The notes beneath the pieces are model-generated. The model saw only the letters and a list, made by a program, of their open reading frames with translations. It was not told the DNA's origin and ran no database searches. DNA of 64,000 bases from NCBI GenBank assembly GCA_043228905.1, contig JBHGNT010000018.1:7192001-7256000 (forward strand), read 5' to 3'. The translations under genes and the position numbers were made by a program. Shown here one piece after another: positions 1 through 9,500 of the stretch. This DNA comes from Azolla caroliniana (taxonomy: Eukaryota > Polypodiophyta). How positions within the stretch are numbered: the stretch's first letter is position 1; each line of letters starts with the position of its first letter.

Positions 1-671
1 CTTGTACCTCCACGTAGCCAAACCTCAACTTTACCATTATGCTACCTTATCTTTAGTGTTCTATAAAGAAATAGATTTAATAAGTATAAGTGCTTTATTT
101 GCGCCTACCTTTATTAAAAAGGTAAATCATGCATTTTTAGAGTGCGTGAATATTTTATAGAAAAACGCAAGCAACTAAAAAGTGACTCATGCACATCTAG
201 CGTGCATGAGCACTATATTTAGCAAATAAAAGCAAGGATTAGAAAAGCATCACATGCACATTTAGTGTGCATGAACGTATTAGAAAAAAAGCATGTAGCT
301 ATGCTTAGTCTCTCCCATCACTACATAAGGATGGGGAGCACAATGTAATAGGTGTGTGAAATATTTGGAAATTGGATATATTTCCGAAAACACCAACCGA
401 TTAATATAATCGTGGGATTCACGAAAATAATATAATCTATACTTGTGGGATTCACAAGTTTCTTATATCTTTCTTTCAATCTAAATACATATTCTTATCT
501 AAATATTGATTAATCGAATACAATACACTCGTGGGATTCACGAAATTTCTATCTCTCTTTCTAATAATCTATTCATTACTAGCCTCATCTCATATTCTTC
601 TTTCTCCTAGTCCAAAACCTCGGCGGTTCCCACCCGACTCACGCAACGATCCGGAGCCGAAAGGCACGACA
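1..671 (+). repeat. 5' LTR of element 1 (left end cut by the window)
   Basis: This matches 2866-3536 base for base apart from a substitution near 269. It ends in ...CGACA at 671, followed by CAG and the primer-binding site. Positions 1-48 are the 3' part of an antisense tRNA-like module. Three CATGCAC-type hairpins lie at 128-148, 188-208 and 253-273. Three GGATT-loop hairpins lie at 410-424, 441-459 and 529-543. Confidence 0.92.
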
Positions 672-675
672 CAGT

Positions 676-691
676 TGGTGAACCCGACGTG
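676..691 (+). other. Primer-binding site of element 1
   Basis: TGGTGAACCCGACGTG begins four bases after the 5' LTR and starts with TGG, as expected for pairing with a tRNA CCA end. The same 16 bases occur after the 5' LTR of element 2. It is not the initiator-Met site (TGGTATCAGAGC) used by elements H and I. I cannot assign the tRNA from memory. Confidence 0.75.
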
Positions 692-709
692 AAGGCGGGT
701 GGCAGGGAG

Positions 710-2443
710 ATGGAGAATCAACAAGAGGCAATGAGCATAATGATGATGATGATGTTCGAGCGGATGCTACAAGAACAACGAGTGATGTCGGAGATCACGG
801 GGGCAGTAAAGCGGCTCGTACAACGAAACAGACAATTCAACGGAAACGATGTGTCACGCTATCTATGTGACTACAAGGCGGAGATGATACGATGTGGGAT
901 ACCGGAAGGATTGCAAGTGACATCCTTCAATCGGGTGGCCACGGATGAGCTACAAGAGAGAATCCACAAGATACGGCAACAAAACTCGACATGGGGGTCA
1001 TTCGAAGAAGCTTTACGAGAGGCATATGATTACAAGAGATCAAAGGGACAAGATCGGCGAAAATTCGACGAATGGGTGGCATCGGAGAAGACCCACCGAA
1101 GTGCAACACAAGCATTCCTAGAGTTCGAGCATCGTCTTGCTCAACTCTCGGAGCGGGAACAACGGTTGGTGGGGGAGGATAAAGTCCTAATGTTCGTAAA
1201 ATCGATCGATCGAAAAGAAAGGATGGACATCGGGATCGAACTCGAAGACGATGACGGTACGAATGGTCTTACCGAAAATTGGGCCGAAGTCCAAAGGGTA
1301 TGCCGGAGACATGATGAGAGGAAGATGAGAATCTTGTCAACGACATGGCTGATGAAGGATGGTCGATTGAAGACAAACGATGGAGCCGATATGAAGGCCG
1401 AAATACAACATGATGGTGCGATGAAAGAGGGTGTAAAACAAGCTACCCTCTTGTCTTGCGAAAGAACAACGACGAAGGATAAGGCCGATAACCCAAGTGT
1501 AGAAGAAGATTTCAGAATACAAGTGATTGAAACATCGGGTGAAAAAGGGGTAAGCATAATTGATGCAGTGAAAGAGAGCAAGGAGGACTTGATTGAGGAG
1601 GTCGCCACGAAAGATGACATCGAATCGAAGGTGGCTATGGACGAATCAACGAAGGATGGCCATATCGAGACTTCCCCACCACTAATTCTAGAGACTCCGG
1701 CGGTTGCGTTCGAAAGGCAACGTGAGACCGAAGAGACGGAAGGTGGCGGAGAGAAAACAAAGGTCGAAGTCGATGCATACGACGGAGAGATAGCCGAGAA
1801 TATGGCTATGGGTGAAACAACGGAGGATGATAATACCGAGGATTCCTACCCACTAATTCTAGAGACTTCGGCAGTTGTGTCCGAGAACCAACGTGAGACC
1901 GGAGAGACGGGAGGTGGCAGCAAGAAAGGTAAAGTCGGAAGCCGGTTTGGATGGAAGGTGATCCGGACGGGATTCCGATCCGAAAGAAAGCCGAACCGGG
2001 TAAAAGAGGATTCGACCAAAAGTCGACCCGAAAGAAAGCCGAACCGAAAGGAAGAGAATTCGGCCGAAAGACGACACAAACGAAAGCCGAACCGGGCGAA
2101 TGAGGATTCGGCCGAAAGACGACCCGAAAGAAAGCCGACCCGAAAAGGGGTCGACTCTGTCAAAACCGATCGACTGAGTCGGACTTGGCTGAACGCGAAT
2201 ATGGATGGAAGCCGACCTAGCCGAAAGCCGATCGGACAGAAGCTACTCCGACTCAATCGCAGGTTGGACCGATCAAGGCTGGTGAAAACGAGGAAAAGAA
2301 AGCCAACCGAAACCGAAACCGATAGATCGAAACCGAGCCGGAAGGAGACCAACTCAATCGAAACCGAACAACCGATTCCGATTCGGCCGAATACGAATCC
2401 GATCGGAAGCCGATCAAACCGAAAGTCGATCGGACGAGAGTGA
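710..2443 (+). CDS. Gag-like protein of element 1
   Basis: ORF of 577 residues from the first ATG after the primer site; an upstream in-frame GTG at 689 is a poorer start. Residues about 45-225 form a capsid-like helical region (FNGNDVSRYL, TWGSFEEAL, LSEREQRLVG, KVLMFVKSID) alignable by eye to the N-terminal third of the element 2 protein. The middle is acidic and holds two copies of a module with LILET(P/S)AV followed by RET(E/G)ET and GG. The last 190 residues are very basic, built from loose repeats around RKPNR and SAERR. No zinc knuckle, protease DSG or YxDD motif is present. It probably packages the element RNA, with pol supplied in trans. A TGA at 2441 separates it from a conserved tail in the same frame. 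Confidence 0.85.
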   Translation: MENQQEAMSIMMMMMFERMLQEQRVMSEITGAVKRLVQRNRQFNGNDVSRYLCDYKAEMIRCGIPEGLQVTSFNRVATDELQERIHKIRQQNSTWGSFEEALREAYDYKRSKGQDRRKFDEWVASEKTHRSATQAFLEFEHRLAQLSEREQRLVGEDKVLMFVKSIDRKERMDIGIELEDDDGTNGLTENWAEVQRVCRRHDERKMRILSTTWLMKDGRLKTNDGADMKAEIQHDGAMKEGVKQATLLSCERTTTKDKADNPSVEEDFRIQVIETSGEKGVSIIDAVKESKEDLIEEVATKDDIESKVAMDESTKDGHIETSPPLILETPAVAFERQRETEETEGGGEKTKVEVDAYDGEIAENMAMGETTEDDNTEDSYPLILETSAVVSENQRETGETGGGSKKGKVGSRFGWKVIRTGFRSERKPNRVKEDSTKSRPERKPNRKEENSAERRHKRKPNRANEDSAERRPERKPTRKGVDSVKTDRLSRTWLNANMDGSRPSRKPIGQKLLRLNRRLDRSRLVKTRKRKPTETETDRSKPSRKETNSIETEQPIPIRPNTNPIGSRSNRKSIGRE

Positions 2444-2755
2444 TCCGGAAAAAAGTCAAGGTTGATGAAGACAAGAAAGAGGCCAGTAAAAGACACTACC
2501 ACGAATGACAAGGGCCAAGAATATGACGAGAGAGAACAAAGAATATGGTGGATCGGATGGCGACAATGGTTCGGGTGGAAAGAATGGGTCTACTCAAAAT
2601 GGAGAGACAAAGTTGACGTAGCGGGACAAACAGAGGATGAAGGGAAGACAACGAGCATCGGCAACTTCGGCACATACCGGAGGATGTGCGGGTTCGGAGG
2701 GGGCGAGTGTCGTAGTGTATTTCGTACACTACGTGAAAAAGTAAAAATAATATAA
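2444..2755 (+). pseudogene. Trp-rich C-terminal segment of the element 1 gag-like ORF, beyond an in-frame TGA
   Basis: This segment is in the same frame as the gag-like ORF, separated from it only by the TGA at 2441-2443. It carries RIWWIGW-x2-WFGWK-x3-YSKW at about 2540-2610. In element 2 the equivalent motif lies at the end of one uninterrupted ORF, so the ancestral protein probably read through here. The stop could be a mutation, or a leaky stop giving an extended product. After the motif the two families diverge, and here the frame runs into the 3' LTR. A Gly/Ser-rich alternative frame (EYGGSDGDNGSGG) is also open, so frame choice rests on the in-frame fusion seen in element 2. Confidence 0.6.
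2691..2707 (+). other. Polypurine tract of element 1
   Basis: GGTTCGGAGGGGGCGAG abuts the 3' LTR. The preceding bases (CACATACCGGAGGATGTGCG) are shared with element 2 upstream of its own 3' LTR, so this block is conserved between the two families. Confidence 0.7.
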
Positions 2756-3536
2756 CCGATTTAATTACATATAAATAAATAAAATAAGAATATTAAGATA
2801 TTTATCACCAATAAATAAAATAAGAATATCAAGATATTTATCACATGCAAGGGCAAGATTCGAACCTTGTACCTCCACGTAGCCAAACCTCAACTTTACC
2901 ATTATGCTACCTTATCTTTAGTGTTCTATAAAGAAATAGATTTAATAAGTATAAGTGCTTTATTTGCGCCTACCTTTATTAAAAAGGTAAATCATGCATT
3001 TTTAGAGTGCGTGAATATTTTATAGAAAAACGCAAGCAACTAAAAAGTGACTCATGCACATCTAGCGTGCATGAGCACTATATTTAGCAAATAAAAGCAA
3101 GGATTAGAAAAGCATCACATGCACATTTAGTGTGCATGAACGTATTAGGAAAAAAGCATGTAGCTATGCTTAGTCTCTCCCATCACTACATAAGGATGGG
3201 GAGCACAATGTAATAGGTGTGTGAAATATTTGGAAATTGGATATATTTCCGAAAACACCAACCGATTAATATAATCGTGGGATTCACGAAAATAATATAA
3301 TCTATACTTGTGGGATTCACAAGTTTCTTATATCTTTCTTTCAATCTAAATACATATTCTTATCTAAATATTGATTAATCGAATACAATACACTCGTGGG
3401 ATTCACGAAATTTCTATCTCTCTTTCTAATAATCTATTCATTACTAGCCTCATCTCATATTCTTCTTTCTCCTAGTCCAAAACCTCGGCGGTTCCCACCC
3501 GACTCACGCAACGATCCGGAGCCGAAAGGCACGACA
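2708..3536 (+). repeat. 3' LTR of element 1 (829 bp, complete)
   Basis: It starts TGTCGTAGTG and ends GGCACGACA. In order it contains the tRNA-like module on the minus strand (2844-2914), three CATGCAC-type hairpins (2993-3013, 3053-3073, 3118-3138), a 5S-bp-unrelated AT-rich stretch, and three GGATT-loop hairpins (3275-3289, 3306-3324, 3394-3408). The downstream flank begins ACGTG. Confidence 0.9.
2844..2914 (-). other. tRNA-like module inside the LTR of element 1
   Basis: Read on the minus strand, these 71 bases have an A-box-like TAGCATAATGG (complement at 2900-2910) and a B-box-like GGTTCGAATC (complement near 2857-2867) at tRNA-like spacing. I do not see a closed acceptor stem or a clear anticodon arm, so this is tRNA-derived or tRNA-mimicking sequence and not a functional tRNA gene. 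The same kind of module sits near the start of the LTRs of element 2, families F/G and L. Confidence 0.55.
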
Positions 3537-3934
3537 ACGTGCACGAAACTTCACGACAACGTGATAAAATGTTCTTACTATGCTTACAATGTGGAATAAA
3601 TCCAAAACAATTGAATCCAAATCCCGATTATCCATATCTCTTCCATTCAACAATATTGCTCGTATGCACTCCACATGGATAGACAATTGCAATAAAAACA
3701 CATGAACATTGTCTTGGTGGCTTGTTATTCGACAGGAATGTCCCTTCAAATATTAACCAAAAGATTTATTCCATATGTGCTTTATTAGTTTTATGGGAAA
3801 AGTTTATGCTAAATATATTTTCTCTCATCAATGGACTTATTGTTGATTGCTATTTTCCCATTATATTACATGAGTTTCGGATACTACAAGTCATTCATTT
3901 TGTCTTGGCCCTCGAAATTATTTCTCTATGATAT
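3537..3934. other. No recognisable gene between elements 1 and N
   Basis: AT-rich sequence with one 69-codon open frame (3722-3931, plus) that resembles nothing I know. A 12-base motif, CACGACAACGTG, straddling the end of element 1 recurs at about 3551-3562. I see no promoter, RNA gene or transposon signature. Confidence 0.5.
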
Positions 3935-4130
3935 TGTGGTGTGCATGTGTTCCTTTGTGTCACCCTTTTAGCACACCGTTTTTAGGATGCATGTACCTAA
4001 GCGGACCCACCCTTTTAGCACACCCTTTTTAGCTAAGCCAACCCAAATGGGTACCTTTGTATGAACTATAAATTGAGTAAGAAGTAAGAAGATAACTAGG
4101 ATGGTTTTGATCTCTTATATGCATTTCACA
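3935..4130 (+). repeat. 5' LTR of element N
   Basis: It aligns to 5116-5264 over its whole length except for an insertion of about 47 bp near 3979-4025. Immediately after it, GATGTGGGG (4141-4149) and CCCCCACATC (4157-4166) form a strong inverted repeat. Confidence 0.75.
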
Positions 4131-4253
4131 TATTGGTGGAGATGTGGGGTACCAGTCCCCCACATCCAATCATCCAACCACCTCTTCCCCCTCACCTTAG
4201 GTGGCCCGCTAACTTCTTGTCCCACGAGTTTCCCCAATCCCCCTTCCACACAA

Positions 4254-4670
4254 TAGCCCTCATGTCCCCCACCTCAATAAAGTCCAAGTGGCCCTCAATC
4301 CACAGGAGCGATTGATCTCTATCCGCCTATAGCCCTCATGTCCCCCACCTTAGCCAAGTCCAGGTGGTCCTCAGTCCACAAGAGCAATTGATCTCTATCC
4401 GCCTATAGCTCTCCTGTCCCCCACCTCAGCCAAGTCAAAGTGGCCCTCAGTCCATAGGAGTGATTGATCTCCATCCGCATATAGCTCTCTCGTTCCCCAC
4501 CTTAGCCAAGTCCAGGTGGCCCTCAGTCCATAGTAACGATTGATCTTTATTCGCCAATTGCTAGCTCGTACAGGATAACCCTCCTGTCCTCCACCTCAGC
4601 CAAGTTCAGGTGGCCCTCAGTCCACAGGAGTGATTGATATTTATCCCCCAATTGCTAGCTCGTTTTCCAT
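4254..4670 (+). repeat. Tandem array inside element N (76-bp unit)
   Basis: Units starting TAGCCCT or TAGCTCT lie at 4254, 4330, 4406 and 4482, exactly 76 bp apart. A fifth, related unit begins at about 4576 after a longer (94-bp) spacer containing AATTGCTAGCTCGT. The core CCCCCACCT(C/T)AGCCAAGTC and the CCTCAGTCCA block recur in each. It replaces the region where gag-pol should lie. Confidence 0.85.
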
Positions 4671-4689
4671 CACTAGCCCCGTCCAACTA

Positions 4690-5100
4690 TCAGGGCCGAT
4701 AGTTTTGCGGGGATGTCCTCAACGTCGTTGCAGCTCAACTTGGTGCCCAACTGATGTTTATGTCCCCATATCATCCTCTGACAAATGACCTCATCGAATG
4801 CCTCAACAAGACCCTCAAGAAGGAGATTTCCGCTTACATTGATCCATGCCACAAAACCTGGGATCAAATCTTGCCTTTCGTCACCCACGCCTACAATACA
4901 TCCGTACATGCGTCGAAATGGATCAACCCTTTTTCGAGCACTCTATTGGCGTAACCCTCGCTTCCCACTAGAATCGTCCATTGATGTCCATTCGAAACCT
5001 GCCAACATGGATAATGCCACTTCGGAGCTCTATCTCCAACAGATGCTCCCCCTCTTTCAACAAGCCACTACTCATGTTCTTGCTCCTCAGTGTCTTGTTT
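4690..5100 (+). pseudogene. Gypsy integrase remnant of element N
   Basis: A stretch in the frame of 4754-4954 reads as the last third of a Gypsy integrase core (FMSPYHPLTNDLIECLNKTL, then KTWDQILPFVTHAYNTSVH). A frameshift near 4950 leads into a C-terminal part with DNATSELYLQQMLPLFQQA. The catalytic Glu region is present, but the two upstream catalytic Asp residues and all of gag, protease and reverse transcriptase are missing. The motif order fits the plus orientation set by the polypurine tract. It cannot encode a working enzyme. Confidence 0.75.
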
Positions 5101-5115
5101 CTCTCAGGGGGGAAA

Positions 5116-5264
5116 TGTGGTGTGCATGTGTTCCTTTGTGCCACCCTTTTAGCACACCCTTTTTCTCTAAGCCAACCCAAATGGGTACCTTTGTATGAAC
5201 TATAACTTGAGTAAGAAGTAAGAAGCTAATTAGGATGGTTTTGATCTCTTATCTGCATTTCACA
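5116..5264 (+). repeat. 3' LTR of element N (149 bp)
   Basis: Bounded by the polypurine tract at 5106-5115 on the left. It ends ATTTCACA, and sequence unrelated to the element follows (ACATAGAAATAATGGG). Confidence 0.75.
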
Positions 5265-6639
5265 ACATAGAAATAATGGGAGAAATATGCAATGCTTTGA
5301 TTTACCTTGTTTTCATGGAATCATCATCTTCATGTGGCATAGCCACATGTATGATTGATTCATGTTCTTATTTTAGAAGAACCGCTCACATTGTCATAAA
5401 TTCTTACACACAACATGAACCACCCAAGTTGATTTAGTGCTTGGTCAAACTACACTTTCATGTGGGAGTGCCAAGTTCCAACCTTTATGAGAGAACCATG
5501 TAATTCCCTAAATAGGACCACTACTGTGGACACAACTTAATAAACAAGGTGAGATGTGAATACTCACTCTCAAATATCTACATAAGTAGGTGCCACTTCG
5601 TAATTTGAATTATCATAGTAGTTGACATTATTATCATCTTAATTCCTTAATCATTTCAGGGAAATTATAATATCATGAATTTGCTATCTCATAATCCTTC
5701 ATTGTTATGTCACATGTGTGAGGACCTAAATATTGCCAACATGATAACTATACATTTGCATGAGGTCTAGGGGTCAATGTAAAGCATCAATGTGTGAATC
5801 CTAGGAAAAAGCTAAGGCAAGGGGAAAATAACAATACATTGGACAATTGGGTGATAAGTGTCATGTTATAATGACTAAGTTGCAAAGTCATCATAATAAT
5901 AGTATGAGAGGTTGCTTTTTTGTTAAAAGGAGGAGAGGTTTTCCTTTAGGAACTTTTTCAGTTCACTCATATTAAATGAAAAGAACATTTTATTACATAT
6001 CCCATTTACCTTCACTTCCTTGATTCTCTTCTACTCATTATCATTGATTTTGTGCATACCCTTTTGTTCATCTCGATAAATTTTACAATCTATAGGGGCT
6101 CAACGTGGAAAGTCATACATCAACATAAAGGACTATATTAAGTTTACATATATTCGGAGTTGTTGTTAGAAAACTTTAATAAAGGGAGATTGAGACATTA
6201 TTTCCATGTGGTAAGATTCTTTGTGACATAAGCTCAAAGCACATCCTTAAGAATGTGATTGATATGTTAGTTTGACTATTAGATTTAGGATAATCTAAGG
6301 AACTCACGCTCAAAGTAAAAATAACTTAGACGAGTTAAAATTAGGGATTGTTAAGCAATGAAATAAGTATAATTAGGAATATATTTCTATGTGTGTGCAT
6401 GCATGAGGAGAGTTTTAAATAGGTTTTATTATCGTCTTTGGAGGTCAAATGTGATCAAGGAAGAACATCGTATCAAACCAAGTATGATCCTCCAACTCTC
6501 GAACTCATTTATTGTAAAATATGTATAATTAACTATTCTTATCACGTGTGCCCAACATTCCATCTCACATCAAAGCGAGTGTGTGCAAAGTCGTATGGAA
6601 GCAATGGTTTGGATGCAAACAATGGTTAGTCTCTAATAT
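5265..6639. other. Unassigned AT-rich region
   Basis: No coding region, RNA gene, LTR or terminal inverted repeat that I can support. Open frames are shorter than 65 codons with no known motif. It may be old transposon debris. Confidence 0.5.
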
Positions 6640-7420
6640 GTGTTGCTGTGTTATTTTCCTGTTTGGCGAAGAATATGGTTTCGTACATGAGGTGCAACAT
6701 ATATAGTGTATGTGATGCATGAGGTTCTACATTTTTTTCTATGCCATGATACATTGGCATTTCAAAAGGCCCCATACACAGAGGAAACCATTGTGGCATC
6801 ATGAAGCTAGTGTGTTGTATCCCCTCTTCGAAACTCAAATTGTATCTATTTAGAACACAAAATTTTGCTTCTAAATGTCTTTTGACTCTTCTTGCTTGCT
6901 TCCCATGTGATTCTAGGAAATCTACATGATGGACTTGTTTAAATTTTAAGCATGAACCCAACAACCCTTTCCATGACCATGATCTCAATGTTAAGTAGGA
7001 GGGTTTAGGGCATTTGTTCACTTAACTTGAACAAACTTTGTAAGAAAATATTTTTGGTATTTTTAAACTCTTTCCAAGTGGACTTAAGGATGCTACCACT
7101 CCATATTCCCACCCCATAAGGAGGCATTAGTGTCACCAAAGTGTCGAATATTTTTTGAGAAGTCAAGATTTAATTTTTCTATCATCATATAATATGCTAT
7201 CTTTCCTGCTTGTAAGTGGTAGGTACATAGAGTTATTCCTTCAGTTCCAACGATGCTCACAAGGTACCATATCCAAAGCTTTCTTGAAATATATGAAGAT
7301 ACCATACAGAGTGCATACCACTGAAGCAACTCTATTCCATTGATCTTGAAGGGTGATAAGTTTATCGATGTTCTATGGTGTTTTCATAGGCTAGCTTGTT
7401 TGTAAGACCACTAAGTGGTT
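6640..7420 (-). pseudogene. Decayed LINE reverse transcriptase and C-terminal region
   Basis: Read on the minus strand in shifting frames, the higher part (about 7250-7330) gives FKKALDMVPCEHRW, matching the LINE palm motif usually written DFKKAFDTVPR. Lower down come LWGGNMEW (near 7100, the usual LYG-x-EVW block), YQKYFLTKFVQVK, and then FPRITWEASKKSQKTFRSKI (about 6853-6913), which fits the conserved C-terminal part of plant LINE pol. Stops and frameshifts occur throughout, and the catalytic FADD box is not visible. No poly(A) tail or TSD could be placed. The family resemblance is from memory, so the assignment is moderate. Confidence 0.6.
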
Positions 7421-8689
7421 TTTTTTAGCCCAAATAGTTTTGCCATAAGAGAACTGACCATAATTGTTTACACTTTACATCTCCACCTTTATTTAAAATT
7501 TTTAATCTAATTTGTAGTTGCAATGGATGATTAAACATATCACTGATCAATGCATGTGTTTCCTTTCCCATTCATTTGAGCATTTCAACAAAGGCCAATT
7601 TCTTAAGCCCTATGCATACATATTCAATCATAAAGAAGGGAGATATATGAAAGAGAGAGAGGGAGCTCATTTTTTTGTTGCTCTCTCTATTGGTAACAAA
7701 ATTCTGCATAGAGAAAAGCATTGGGAATTTCTAAGAAAGAGCTTCATAATGAGATGTAGCACATTTAAAGAGATGTTCTATGAGGTTAGTAGCAAAAGGA
7801 ATCATGAACCCTACATTGCCATCTATGCACCTACTTGACACGAGTTGTGAGTTGAATATCATATTCTTCAATGTGTTTCTTCTTCTTCAATTAGGTAACT
7901 TGTTTTCTCTCTTATTCATGGAAAATATATTTTATCTTGTAGCGTCAAAATGACATCAAAGATAGAGAACATGAGCATGAATTCCTCACAATGTGTGTGT
8001 GTGTGTGTGTGCGTGTGGGGGGGAAGGAATTGATATGAAAATTATTTCTCCAAAAAGGAGCAATATTATGTTAGAATGTAATAGTTTAAATGATCAATTG
8101 GGGAGCTTTGAAAGGCTAAAGGGTGTAAAGGAAATCATTCAAAAAAATTGATATATGATGAGACAATACGTGTAGATGAAGGCCATAAGGATGATCCTAA
8201 CCAAAGTCATTTATGCGGTGTTGCCAATATCTTGTTGTCTAATATTATCGAGGAGGATAAGAATGAATCAAAATAATGCATTGATGAGGATGCCCATGAC
8301 GTGGAAATCACCAAAGAACATTGGCTATCATTATCTATGGTCGCAACAAAGTTTGGGACAATACTTGGGAACATGCTAACTCATTGATTGAGTCATAATG
8401 CTTCTTTCGCTGTGTCGGATGCAACTACATCTTCTGCTTTAGTTATCACAGTTTCATTGTACTCCAAAAGTCTAGATCTCCATGAGATTTCTCCATGTGC
8501 AAATTGGAAGAAATAGCTTGAAGGTTGATTTCCCATTGTCTAAGGAAACTGCAGAGTCAAATTTGTATGATGATTAAGTCAACTGTTCCAATTAAGGGTT
8601 TGTTGGGCTAAAATTGATGCTTAAGTCTTGTGTGCCAATCAAATATCTAAAGGTATGCTTCATTGAATTCTAGTGTGCTCGGCTTGGGA
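7421..8689. other. Unassigned region with a GT microsatellite
   Basis: (GT)n at about 7992-8016 is followed by a G run at 8017-8022. A plus-strand frame of 106 codons (7518-7838) and shorter ones nearby show no known motif. Nothing else can be supported. Confidence 0.5.
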
Positions 8690-9500
8690 TTTGCATAATT
8701 CTTCTTACTATACCAACTACATGCTTTAAGTTAGGTTGAGTTGTGACTGTTGCATTCAAGGTGCTTACTTTAAGCAACAGAGACTCTTCTTAATTAGTCG
8801 GCAAACTAGATGTTCAAGGATGGGTGATACAAAACCTTTTGGTTGCTCCATACCAAATTCCTCCTAAAGATGATCACCATTGGAGGAAGGTCATAGAGAA
8901 AGGTCCACATCTAGTTGAAGGAGTTGTAAGTCCTTGATAGCTACTAGCCCACACAAAAATTAGGGTTGTCATTTTTAGCACTTGTGAAACAATCTCATTG
9001 AAAATGATGCCATAGTCTAGTTTGGAACTCTTTGTAGCTGCAATGAACTTATACTTGGGATTGACTGAATCAGATGCATGCCAAAAGCCATAATATATAG
9101 ATTAGAGTGCTTTATCATAGCAATGGTTCTTTCTTGAATTGTTTGGTTCATGTGTTCAACTATGCCATTTTGCTCTGTGCTATAGAGTGTCATGAATTCA
9201 TGAATTGGATATTTCTTTGTTTGTAGAATATGAGGAATTCACCAAATTATACTCTCCCCCATATCAGATCATGGACATCTCAACTTTTGATGAGTTTGAT
9301 TCTCAACTAGTAAAGACTTTGTCTCTCGTTTTCACTAGATAGACCTAAACCTTCAATGTAGCATTATTGATGAACGTGGCAAAGCATGAGGAACCATTGA
9401 GAAATTGATGCAACATACTGCATAGATGTCTAAATGGACCAAATAAAGAAGTTTGATTCTCTTGGTATGCTAACCGAGTGAGGTGAGACTACATTTTTGT
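8690..9500 (-). pseudogene. Element M: decayed Copia pol fragment (integrase and reverse transcriptase)
   Basis: On the minus strand, 5' to 3': CEHCQYNKN (about 9490-9515), the zinc-binding end of the GAG-pre-integrase region; QNGIVEHMNQTI with QERTIAM (about 9090-9175), the integrase segment around the catalytic Glu; LDYGIIFN...VLKMTTL (about 8930-9010), the start of reverse transcriptase; MEQPKGF...VCRLIKKSL (about 8780-8870), its next conserved block. Integrase and reverse transcriptase are too close together, so the linker is deleted. Many stops and frameshifts are present. Related debris may extend to about 12000, because the hAT MITE and the solo LTR both sit in this neighbourhood. No LTRs were found for it. 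Confidence 0.65.

Larger units (their letters stand above)
1..3536 (+). mobile_element. Element 1: non-autonomous LTR retrotransposon with a gag-like ORF only
   Basis: Two direct LTRs flank an internal region of about 2.04 kb with one long ORF and no protease, integrase, reverse transcriptase or RNase H. The visible 671 bases of the 5' LTR match the last 671 bases of the 3' LTR almost perfectly (I saw one clear substitution, A/G near 269 versus 3134), so the insertion is young. The LTR ends are TGTCG...CGACA. The first 158 bases of the 5' LTR lie outside the window, so the left TSD cannot be read. This layout fits the TR-GAG/LARD class of plant elements, which must borrow pol from a partner. 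Element 2 (46641-50155) is a diverged relative with the same priming site and the same 3' terminal motif. Confidence 0.9.
3935..5264 (+). mobile_element. Element N: internally deleted Gypsy-type LTR element
   Basis: Short direct LTRs (3935-4130 and 5116-5264, starting TGTGGTGTGCATGTG and ending GCATTTCACA) flank less than 1 kb of internal DNA. A good polypurine tract (AGGGGGGAAA, 5106-5115) precedes the 3' LTR, which sets the plus orientation. The inside holds only a 76-bp-unit tandem array and the end of an integrase. No clear TSD is visible (GATAT on the left, ACATA on the right). The 5' LTR is 47 bp longer, owing to an extra segment containing a second copy of CACCCTTTTAGCACACC. Confidence 0.75.

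Noticed and set aside
1846-2511. 221-codon minus frame opposite the element 1 ORF
   Set aside because: Shadow of the Arg-rich, repeat-rich plus frame; the plus frame is the one shared with element 2 and preceded by the primer site.
4254-4670. Regular repeats resembling a CRISPR array
   Set aside because: Units are adjacent tandem copies with no unique spacers, inside a plant LTR element. The 56-bp array at 53873-54125 was rejected as CRISPR for the same reason.
7518-7838. 106-codon plus frame
   Set aside because: No motif, no relative in the window and no supporting context; left as unassigned.
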